A DNA stretch of 15,196 bases from JBFHDX01 sp041584475 (GTDB lineage Bacteria; Pseudomonadota; Alphaproteobacteria; UBA8366; JADFVY01): contig JBFHDX010000091.1 in the NCBI GenBank assembly GCA_041584475.1, positions 1 through 15,196 of the forward strand. The letters run 5' to 3'. Under the pieces are notes generated by a model. The model was given only the letters and a program-made list of their open reading frames with translations, ran no database searches and had not been told where the DNA came from. Both the position numbers and the translations under genes were made by a program. Shown here in pieces: positions 6,980-15,196 of the stretch. Each line of letters begins with the position of its first letter. The stretch's first letter is position 1.

Positions 6980-7088
6980 ATCGCCCCCCCACCCGACCCT
7001 CCCCCACCAGGGGGGAGGGCTTTACGGCGCGGATCGGCTCCGCTTAACCCTCCCCCTCGAGGGGGGAGGGCAGGGTGGGGGTGATCGT
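6980..7088. repeat. Compound GC-rich palindromic intergenic element
   Basis: Two near-identical hairpins occur: CCCTCCCCC (6997-7005) pairs with GGGGGAGGG (7011-7019), and CCCTCCCCC (7048-7056) pairs with GGGGGAGGG (7062-7070). Each has a 9-bp perfect stem and a 5-base loop. The outer ends are also imperfect inverted repeats: ATCGCCCCCCCACCC on the left and the complement of GGGTGGGGGTGATCG on the right. The whole unit is therefore a nested palindrome with terminal inverted repeats of about 25 bases. Elements of this C-run/G-run type are frequent between genes in alphaproteobacteria. It has no coding capacity, so it would be a non-autonomous or REP-like repeat. It lies inside the imuA-imuB-dnaE2 operon. 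Confidence 0.8.
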
Positions 7089-7092
7089 CGGC

Positions 7093-7098
7093 GGGGAG
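7093..7098 (+). promoter_or_regulatory. Ribosome-binding site of dnaE2
   Basis: GGGGAG lies 7 bases before the ATG at 7106. It is positioned between the palindromic element and the right direct-repeat copy, so it may have been brought in by the insertion. Before an insertion the start would have been preceded only by the weak GAGG near 6947-6950. Confidence 0.6.
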
Positions 7099-7105
7099 CG
7101 CAATC

Positions 7106-10378
<3,273 letters not shown>

Positions 10379-10409
10379 GGCGGCCGCGCTGTCGGCTATC
10401 ATTCCCGAC

Positions 10410-11564
10410 ATGCTCGCGCACCCGACCCTCGATACCCTCTCGACGCCCTGTCTGCTGCTCGACCGCGCGGTGCTGGCAGCGAACTGCCGGCGCATGGCCG
10501 AGCGCATGACCAGGCTCGGCGTGCGGCTGCGCCCGCACATGAAGACGGCGAAGTCGGCCGAGGTGGCACGGCTCGCGACCCGGGACCATTTCGGCGGCAT
10601 CACCGTCTCGACGCTGAAGGAGGCGCGCTACTTCGCCGAGGCCGGCTTCAGCGACATCCTCTACGCCGTCGGCTTCGTGCCGTCGAAGCTCGAGGAGGCG
10701 GCGGCGCTGCAGGATGCCGGCGTCGCGCTGACGCTGATCACCGACAGCATCGATGCCGCCCGCGCCACCGCGGACAAGGCCGCGGCCCTGGGCCGGACGT
10801 TGCCGATGATGGTCGAGATCGACACCGGCGACGGCCGCTGCGGGCTCGACCCGGACAGCGAGGCCGACGCGATCGTGGCGCTGGCGCGGGCGATCGACGA
10901 GGCGCCGTCGCTCGAGCTGCGCGGCGTGTTGACCCATGCCGGCCAGTCCTACCACGGCACGTCGGTGGACGCCGTCCGTGCGGTCGCTGAGCAGGAACGC
11001 GCCGGCATCGTCCGTGCCGCCGGGCTGCTGCGTGATGCGGGCCTGCCGTGCCGGGTCGTCTCGGCCGGTTCGACGCCGACGGCGCGGCACGCCGCGACGC
11101 TCGACGGCGTTACCGAGATGCGGCCCGGCGTCTACATGCTCGGCGACGTCGACCAGGCGCTGCTCGGTTCGTGCGGCTGGAACGACATCGCCGTCACCGT
11201 GCTCGCCAGCGTCATCGGCCACAACCGCCGCACCCGGCGGATCCTCACCGACGCCGGCGGTCTCGCCCTGTCGAAGGATATCGGCCCCTCGGAGTTCGAC
11301 AACGCGACCGGCTACGGCACGGTGATGGCCGCAGCCGGGGGCCGCCGGGCCGACCGCATGTACGTCGCCGCCGTCAGCCAGGAGCATGGGCAGCTGGCGC
11401 TGCCGGGCGGCGGCGAGCCGCCGTGGCAGGAGTTTCCCGTGGGCGGCCGGCTGCGCGTCCTGCCCAATCATGTCTGCATGACGGCCGCCGCGCACGACCG
11501 CTATTTCGTCACCGACGAGGCCGGCGAAATCGCCGCCGAGTGGCCGCGCGTGAACGGCTGGTAG
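10410..11564 (+). CDS. DSD1-family PLP enzyme (D-threonine aldolase / D-serine dehydratase type)
   Basis: The 384-residue protein has an alanine-racemase-like N-terminal barrel and a C-terminal D-serine-dehydratase-like domain. The PLP-binding lysine is in RPHMKTAKS (K45), and the HxC pair in LPNHVCMT (H354, C356) is the expected metal site of the eukaryotic-type D-serine dehydratase/D-threonine aldolase family. Further family motifs are MVEIDTGDGRCGL, GVLTHAGQSYHG and SAGSTPTARHA. The enzyme should act on a D-3-hydroxy amino acid in the cytoplasm, by aldol cleavage or dehydration. Which D-amino acid it uses cannot be read from sequence. ATG 10410 is the first start matching the family N-terminus, though no strong ribosome-binding site precedes it. 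It begins 31 bases after dnaE2 on the same strand and may be reached by read-through of the SOS operon. Confidence 0.88.
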   Translation: MLAHPTLDTLSTPCLLLDRAVLAANCRRMAERMTRLGVRLRPHMKTAKSAEVARLATRDHFGGITVSTLKEARYFAEAGFSDILYAVGFVPSKLEEAAALQDAGVALTLITDSIDAARATADKAAALGRTLPMMVEIDTGDGRCGLDPDSEADAIVALARAIDEAPSLELRGVLTHAGQSYHGTSVDAVRAVAEQERAGIVRAAGLLRDAGLPCRVVSAGSTPTARHAATLDGVTEMRPGVYMLGDVDQALLGSCGWNDIAVTVLASVIGHNRRTRRILTDAGGLALSKDIGPSEFDNATGYGTVMAAAGGRRADRMYVAAVSQEHGQLALPGGGEPPWQEFPVGGRLRVLPNHVCMTAAAHDRYFVTDEAGEIAAEWPRVNGW

Positions 11565-11571
11565 GCGCTCA

Positions 11572-11588
11572 TTGCTGCGGTGCAGCAA
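11572..11588. promoter_or_regulatory. Inverted repeat TTGCTGC-GGT-GCAGCAA
   Basis: A perfect 7-bp inverted repeat with a 3-base spacer lies 7 bases after the DSD1-type gene stop. It has no following T-run, so it may be an operator rather than a terminator. Its TTGCTG/CAGCAA core recurs in the repeat at 11636-11664. The AT-rich stretch TATAAATCCTTAAAATAT (11593-11610) directly after it is promoter-like. Confidence 0.5.
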
Positions 11589-11635
11589 CTCCTATAAATC
11601 CTTAAAATATGGTAAAAATGAGGCATTCGCGGCGC

Positions 11636-11664
11636 GAATTGCTGCAATGCAAAATCAGCAATTC
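11636..11664. promoter_or_regulatory. Inverted repeat GAATTGCTG-N11-CAGCAATTC
   Basis: Two perfect 9-base arms (11636-11644 and 11656-11664) are separated by 11 bases. It shares the TTGCTG/CAGCAA core with the inverted repeat centred 70 bases upstream. It could be a second operator half of the same regulator or an RNA stem in the leader of the DUF1127 gene. Confidence 0.5.
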
Positions 11665-11687
11665 TCAAGCGCGGTCGGCGACCATAA

Positions 11688-11701
11688 GTCTGGATCCAGA
11701 C
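11688..11701. promoter_or_regulatory. Perfect palindrome GTCTGGATCCAGAC in DUF1127 leader
   Basis: A 14-base perfect palindrome ends 39 bases before the DUF1127 start codon. It is the third inverted repeat in the 176-base leader. As DNA it resembles an operator for a dimeric regulator. As RNA it could not form a tight loop without unpaired central bases. Confidence 0.45.
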
Positions 11702-11740
11702 ATCGCAGCGAAAACGCAGGCGGGCCGAAGGAGAATCGCC

Positions 11741-11896
11741 ATGTTTTTTGATCGTATTGCCACCGATTACCGCCGCTGGCGCACCTATCGCCGGACCATG
11801 ACCGAACTGTCCAAGCTGACGCTCCGTGAGCTCGACGATATCGGCATCGCGCCCTACCAGATCGAGGACGTCGCCCGCGGGCGGTATCGCCGCTGA
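11741..11896 (+). CDS. DUF1127 (YjiS-like) small protein
   Basis: The 51-residue protein contains the DUF1127 core, here TELSKLTLRELDDIGIAPYQIEDVARG (about residues 21-47), with the conserved L-x2-L-x3-L-x-D-I-G-I pattern and basic ends. Such proteins are abundant in alphaproteobacteria. Some studied members bind RNA or affect stress and phosphate responses, but no function can be assigned here. ATG 11741 is set by AAGGAG (11728-11733) at ideal spacing; the reading frame upstream of it overlaps the palindromic leader and is not likely coding. The leader is AT-richer than its surroundings. The gene ends 18 bases before a very stable hairpin. Confidence 0.87.
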   Translation: MFFDRIATDYRRWRTYRRTMTELSKLTLRELDDIGIAPYQIEDVARGRYRR

Positions 11897-11914
11897 CCCG
11901 GCTTTCCGGGACGG

Positions 11915-11951
11915 CGGGGCGGGCGTGCGCACTCGGCGCGCGCCCGCTCCG
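11915..11951. terminator. Very stable GC hairpin, candidate bidirectional terminator
   Basis: Arms 11915-11930 and 11936-11951 pair over 16 bp, 14 Watson-Crick and 2 G-T, around a 5-base loop ACTCG. The core is GCGGGCGTGCGC against GCGCGCGCCCGC. It lies between the convergent DUF1127 and substrate-binding-protein genes. A smaller 5-bp hairpin, CCCGG-CTTT-CCGGG (11897-11910), precedes it. No T-run follows on either strand, so classical intrinsic termination is not certain. Confidence 0.6.
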
Positions 11952-11960
11952 GCCCCGGGA

Positions 11961-12950
11961 CTATTCGCCCACGACGGCGTAGCTGACCAGGTCGGACCCC
12001 TTCACATCGACCGCGAGCTTGCCGAAGCTCCGCCACAGCTCGATCGCGCGCCCGGTCGTCTCGCTGACGAGTCCGGGCGCCGTTTGCGTGCCGAAGAACA
12101 GCTCGTTGGCCGCGGCGTCGAAATAGCCGACACCGGCCCGGACCTCGGCGAAGACCTCGCGGTGGCGCAGCCAGCCGCCGACGCCCTTGGCCATGATCGC
12201 CGCCGCCGCCTCGGGATCGGCCTCGGCAAAGCCCACCGCCCGGTTCCACGCCCGGTAAAGCGCCCTGAAATCGTCGCGACGCTGCTCCAGCCGGTCGCCG
12301 CGCACGACCAGCATGTCGGTGATCAGGCCGGGATGGTGGCTGGTGTCGGTCAGCCGGTGACCGCGACCCGCCCGCTTCGCGCGGGACAGATACGGCTCCC
12401 AGGTGACCGCCGCATCGACCTTGCCGGCCAGGAACGCGGCGCCGGCGTCGCCCTGCCGCATGTCGACGATGGTGATGTCGGTCTCGCTCAACCCGACCGA
12501 CTGCAGCAGTTCGCTGACGAAGAAACGTCCCGACGCGCCGGCGTCGACCGCCACCGTCTTGCCCTTGAGGTCGGCGATCGTCTCGATGTCGCTTGCGGCG
12601 AGCAGCGCGTCGTTGCCGCGCGACGAGGCGAGCGCGAAGGCGAACCGCAGCGGCATACCGCGGCGCACGTGCAGCGGCGTCGCATCCAGGGTCAGCGCGG
12701 TCGCGTCGACGTCGCCGGTGATCAGAGCCGCGGCGCGGATTCCGGCATCCTCGATCTTGACGAACGCCACCTCGACGCCCTCTTCGGCGAGCCATCCCTT
12801 GTCGCGGGCGATGAAGAACGGGCCGTATGCGACCCAGCTCGCATAGGCCAGCCGCAGCGTCTCCGCGGCCAGCGCTGGTGCGGCGACGAGCCAGGGCGCG
12901 ACCGTCAGCAGGGCGACGAGCGAAGTCCGCGCGGTGACGTACAGTCCCAT
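11961..12950 (-). CDS. ABC transporter substrate-binding protein, nitrate/sulfonate/taurine (NMT1/SsuA-like) type
   Basis: The 329-residue protein has a Sec signal peptide (residues 1-28, cleavage after ALA in APALAAETLR) and then the fold of NMT1/SsuA/TauA-like periplasmic binding proteins. Supporting motifs are AYASWVAYGPFFIARDKGWL (35-54), GVEVAFVKIEDAG, LITGDVDATALTLDATPLHV, IADLKGKTVAVDAGASGRFF and KVDAAVTWEPYLSRA. These proteins deliver nitrate, sulfonates, taurine, thiamine precursors or similar small anions to an ABC permease; the ligand cannot be told from sequence. No permease or ATPase gene is adjacent, so it is solitary here. The start at 12950 fits the signal peptide; the ribosome-binding site is weak. 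It is divergent from the MarC gene across about 176 bases. Confidence 0.88.
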   Translation of the reverse strand: MGLYVTARTSLVALLTVAPWLVAAPALAAETLRLAYASWVAYGPFFIARDKGWLAEEGVEVAFVKIEDAGIRAAALITGDVDATALTLDATPLHVRRGMPLRFAFALASSRGNDALLAASDIETIADLKGKTVAVDAGASGRFFVSELLQSVGLSETDITIVDMRQGDAGAAFLAGKVDAAVTWEPYLSRAKRAGRGHRLTDTSHHPGLITDMLVVRGDRLEQRRDDFRALYRAWNRAVGFAEADPEAAAAIMAKGVGGWLRHREVFAEVRAGVGYFDAAANELFFGTQTAPGLVSETTGRAIELWRSFGKLAVDVKGSDLVSYAVVGE

Positions 12951-13126
12951 GACCGTCCCGGCTCCGGGTTGCGGCGGTGGCGACCACTATGAATCGGGAC
13001 GGCACCGGCGGCAAGGCCAAGCTGTCCGGTTCGCCGCTGCCGCCGCGCATTGATCGCGCGGCCGTTTCAGGCTAGGGGTGTCGCGTCCGGCGCCGGTGCG
13101 GCGCGCCGGTGCGCGGGAGCCGAAGC

Positions 13127-13756
13127 GTGCTCGAAACCTGGCTGATCGCCTTCACCACCTTTTTCGCCACCGTCGGCCCGGTCGACGTCGCCGCCCTGTT
13201 TGCGGCGCTGACACCCGCCAACACGCCGGGCGAACGGCGCGCCATGGCGGCGAAGGGCGTTCTCATCGCCACGGCCCTGCTGTTTCTGTTCGCCTTCTTC
13301 GGCGAGGCCGCGCTGCGCCTGTTCGGCATCACCCTGCCGGCACTGCGCACCGCCGGCGGCATCCTGCTGCTGCTGATCGCCATCGATCTCGTCTTCGCGC
13401 GGCCGTCGGGCGGCACCACGACGACCAGCGAGGAGAACGCGGAAGCCGCCGGCAAGGCGGACATTTCCGTGTTCCCGCTCGCCACGCCGCTGATCGCCGG
13501 CCCGGGGGCGATCGGCGCGACGATCCTCCTGGTGGCGAACGCCGAGGGCGACCGGGCGAAGTTCGTCGCCGTGCTCGCCGCGCTCGGGACGATCATGCTG
13601 CTGGCGTTCGTGATGCTGCTCGCGGCGACGCAGCTGCAGCGCCTGCTCGGGGTCACCGGCGTGCACGTCGTCTCGCGCATCGTCGGCGTGCTGCTCGCGG
13701 CGCTCGCCGTCCAGTTCGTCTTCGACGGGCTGCTGGCGAGCGGGCTCGTCGGCTGA
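13127..13756 (+). CDS. MarC family integral membrane protein
   Basis: The 209-residue protein is a MarC/YchE-family polytopic membrane protein with about six hydrophobic segments: roughly residues 5-28, 44-66, 73-91, 118-137, 146-168 and 182-207. The MarC signature FPLATPLIAGPGAIGATILL (116-135) and the late RIVGVLLAALAVQFVFDGL segment support the call, as does the N-terminal FATVGPVDVAALFAALT block. The family's transport substrate is not established, and the old link to multiple antibiotic resistance has not held up. GTG 13127 is chosen because GGGAG (13115-13119) precedes it and the family usually starts directly with the first helix; GTG 13109 is an alternative adding six residues. It is convergent with the ureohydrolase gene, with only 14 bases between stop codons. 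Confidence 0.87.
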   Translation: MLETWLIAFTTFFATVGPVDVAALFAALTPANTPGERRAMAAKGVLIATALLFLFAFFGEAALRLFGITLPALRTAGGILLLLIAIDLVFARPSGGTTTTSEENAEAAGKADISVFPLATPLIAGPGAIGATILLVANAEGDRAKFVAVLAALGTIMLLAFVMLLAATQLQRLLGVTGVHVVSRIVGVLLAALAVQFVFDGLLASGLVG

Positions 13757-13781
13757 CGCGCCGACCGCGCTCAGCGGCGCG
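13757..13781. terminator. Short hairpin spanning convergent stop codons
   Basis: CGCGCCG (13757-13763) and CGGCGCG (13775-13781) form a perfect 7-bp stem with an 11-base loop between the MarC and ureohydrolase genes. The right arm lies inside the end of the ureohydrolase gene. There is no T-run, so a bidirectional terminator role is only suggested by position. Confidence 0.35.
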
Positions 13782-14736
13782 CCGCCGCCACCCGTTCGGC
13801 CATGAGGCAGAGGATCTCGTACATCATCGTCGCGCCGACCAGCGCCGTCATGCCCGTCGGATCGAACGGCGGGGACACCTCGACGACGTCGCCGCCGACA
13901 ATGTTCAGGCCACGCAGTCCGCGCAGCATGCGCTGCGCCTCGTGCGTCGTGAAGCCGCCGATCTCGGGTGTCCCCGTGCCCGGCGCGTAGACGGGGTCGA
14001 GCCCGTCGACGTCGAAGCTGACATAGGTCGGCCCGTCGCCGACGACGCGCCGCGCCTCCTCGATCACCCGCTCGAGGCCGAGCTCGTACAGCTCCTCGAT
14101 GGTGATCATCCGGATACCCTGCGCAATGCCCCATTCGTAGTCGGCCTCGCCGTATAGCGAGCCGCGGATGCCGATCTGCACCGTGCGCTTCGGGTCGAGC
14201 ACGCCGTCCTCGATCGCCCGCCGGAACGGCGTGCCGTGGGTGTAGCGGTAGTCGCCGAAATAGGAGTCCCAGGTGTCGTTGTGCGCGTCGAAATGTACCA
14301 TGCCGAGCGGCTGCTCGCGGCCGATCGCCCGCATGATCGGCAAGGTGATCAGATGGTCGCCGCCGGCCGACAGCGGGACGACCTTCGCGGCGACGACGCG
14401 GGCGAAGAAGTCCTCGACCCGCTTCAGCGTGTCGTCGAGATCGACGGGGTTGACCGGGACGTCGCCGAGGTCGGCGCAGTTGGCCGCCTCGAACGGCCTG
14501 ATCCGGCTCACATGGTGGACGTTGCGCATCAGCGTCGACATGTCTCGGATCTGCCGCGGCCCGTGTCGCGCGCCGGCGCGGTTCGTCGTGCCGCCGTCCC
14601 AGGGCACGCCAATCAGCCCGATGTCGACGTCCTGCCAGTCCTCGACGTGCGGCAGGCGCATGAAGGTGGCGACACCGGCGAAGCGCGGCAGCACGTTGCC
14701 CGAAACCGGGCGGAAGGAACGCGGTCGCTCGGCCAT
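13771..14736 (-). CDS. Agmatinase/ureohydrolase family protein
   Basis: The 321-residue protein is a binuclear manganese ureohydrolase of the arginase/agmatinase superfamily. Metal ligands are visible as H128 in AGGDHLITLP, D150, H152 and D154 in FDAHNDTWD, and D242 and D244 in SFDVDGLDP. Further family blocks are IGVPWDGGTTNRAGARHGP (42-60), VYAPGTGTPEIGGFT (249-263) and DVVEVSPPFDPTGMTA (283-298). It would release urea from a guanidino compound in the cytoplasm. Agmatine, guanidinobutyrate, guanidinopropionate and related substrates are all used within this group, so specificity is open. ATG 14736 is preferred because AGGGAG precedes it and the product has normal family length. No polyamine or arginine genes are next to it. 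Confidence 0.9.
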   Translation of the reverse strand: MAERPRSFRPVSGNVLPRFAGVATFMRLPHVEDWQDVDIGLIGVPWDGGTTNRAGARHGPRQIRDMSTLMRNVHHVSRIRPFEAANCADLGDVPVNPVDLDDTLKRVEDFFARVVAAKVVPLSAGGDHLITLPIMRAIGREQPLGMVHFDAHNDTWDSYFGDYRYTHGTPFRRAIEDGVLDPKRTVQIGIRGSLYGEADYEWGIAQGIRMITIEELYELGLERVIEEARRVVGDGPTYVSFDVDGLDPVYAPGTGTPEIGGFTTHEAQRMLRGLRGLNIVGGDVVEVSPPFDPTGMTALVGATMMYEILCLMAERVAAARR

Positions 14737-14872
14737 GCCGTGGACTCCCTTACCCCGTTTGCCGACCCCGCCAACGCCGGCCGACGCGGCACCCCGCGCC
14801 GTCCCTGCCGCGGAGTCTGCCCGCAGCGGCGCGCCACGGTCAACGGCGTTCGCCGGTTTGCGCCGGGCTAAG

Positions 14873-14886
14873 ACCGTATTAACGGT
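14873..14886. promoter_or_regulatory. Inverted repeat ACCGT-ATTA-ACGGT in divergent intergenic region
   Basis: A perfect 5-bp inverted repeat with a 4-base spacer lies just upstream of the truncated gene at the right edge and in the region shared with the divergent ureohydrolase gene. It could be an operator, but it is short. Confidence 0.3.
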
Positions 14887-14895
14887 TTGCACGCA

Positions 14896-15196
14896 ATGCT
14901 TGTCGCCATGGAACATGCATCGGCGCGCTACCGCGGACCCGTGCCGCTGGTCATCGACAGCTGGATTCCCCGGCGCGCGGTGCGGCGCCGCGTGATCATC
15001 GATACCGGCGAAGTCTCGGTGCGCGAGCGCGGCATCTTCAACATTCGCCCCTGGCGCGAGCCACTGTTCGCCTTCAGCGGCGTCCGCCGGCGCAGCCGCA
15101 TGCGCCGCGGCACGGCAGTCCACGTCGTCGAGCTGGCGCATCGCGACCCATGGTACGACACGCCGCTGTACGAGGGCGGCGATCTCGCCGAATCGC
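14896..15196 (+). CDS. Partial gene of unknown function, truncated by window edge
   Basis: An open frame continues to the end of the window with no stop. An in-frame TAA at 14869 limits the start to ATG 14896 or ATG 14908; neither has a strong ribosome-binding site. From 14908 the visible part is 96 residues: MEHASARYRGPVPLVIDSWI, then alternating short hydrophobic and charged strands rich in Arg, including a VSVRERGIFNIRPWREPL stretch and HVVELAHRDPWYDTPLYEG. The strand-like pattern resembles a small beta-rich domain, perhaps PH-like, but I do not recognise the family. Codon use, with G or C at third positions, matches its neighbours, which supports it being a real gene. It is divergent from the ureohydrolase gene. 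Confidence 0.6.
   Translation, partial: MLVAMEHASARYRGPVPLVIDSWIPRRAVRRRVIIDTGEVSVRERGIFNIRPWREPLFAFSGVRRRSRMRRGTAVHVVELAHRDPWYDTPLYEGGDLAES

Noticed and set aside
6985..7080. CRISPR-like or Rho-independent tandem hairpins
   Set aside because: There are only two palindromic units with no spacer regularity and no T-runs; a dispersed intergenic repeat explains them better.
6965..7105. Possible degenerate PIN toxin after the FitA-like gene
   Set aside because: The gap is only 141 bases and is almost fully explained by the palindromic element; no PIN acidic motif is visible in any frame.
11609..11740. Upstream start for the DUF1127 protein at ATG 11609
   Set aside because: The extension would run through the inverted repeats, lacks family similarity and has no Shine-Dalgarno; ATG 11741 has AAGGAG.
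14737..15141. N-terminal extension of the ureohydrolase to 15141
   Set aside because: The added 135 residues have no ureohydrolase motif and overlap the divergent gene; a proper ribosome-binding site precedes 14736.

Overview
The window is GC-rich (clearly above 65% in most genes) with dense, mostly convergent or divergent short operons. Its gene families point to an alphaproteobacterium, probably a Rhodospirillales- or Rhizobiales-like lineage. The support is an imuA-imuB-dnaE2 mutasome cassette preceded by a GAAC-N7-GAAC LexA box of the alphaproteobacterial type, a small DUF1127 protein, a DUF1684 protein, and a GC-rich palindromic intergenic repeat of a kind common in that class. No rRNA, tRNA, CRISPR array, transposase or phage gene was seen.

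Left part (1-2701, plus strand): a lower-GC gene for a four-helix, cysteine-rich membrane protein (162-644), then a lipoprotein-like NAPE-PLD-type metallo-beta-lactamase-fold hydrolase (909-1979) and a DHFR/RibD-C-type reductase (2033-2701). A 321-base gene-free gap with an AT-rich island follows. Two minus-strand genes come next: a tandem-ACT GcvR-like protein (3023-3580) and a DUF1684 protein (3697-4347).

Centre (4423-10378, plus strand): the SOS mutagenesis cassette. A sigma70-like promoter overlapped by a perfect LexA box drives imuA (4484-5236), imuB (5190-6713, overlapping imuA), a small FitA-like ribbon-helix-helix antitoxin gene with no toxin partner (6731-6964), and dnaE2 (7106-10378). 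Between the antitoxin gene and dnaE2 lies a roughly 110-base compound palindromic element bracketed by a 12-base direct repeat. The right copy of that repeat contains the dnaE2 start codon, which suggests the element inserted exactly at the start of dnaE2. In family terms, ImuA and ImuB (a non-catalytic Y-family protein) work with the error-prone polymerase DnaE2 in damage-induced mutagenesis.

Right part (10410-15196): a DSD1-type PLP enzyme (10410-11564) follows dnaE2 by 31 bases. A DUF1127 small protein (11741-11896) follows a leader with three perfect inverted repeats. A very stable hairpin (11915-11951) separates it from a solitary minus-strand ABC-transporter substrate-binding protein (11961-12950). 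Divergent from that is a MarC-family membrane protein (13127-13756), convergent with an agmatinase-family ureohydrolase (13771-14736, minus). A truncated unknown gene (14896 or 14908 onward) runs off the right edge.

The most noteworthy signals are the toxin-less antitoxin inside the SOS cassette, the repeat insertion that appears to have rebuilt the dnaE2 start, and the palindrome-rich leader of the DUF1127 gene.
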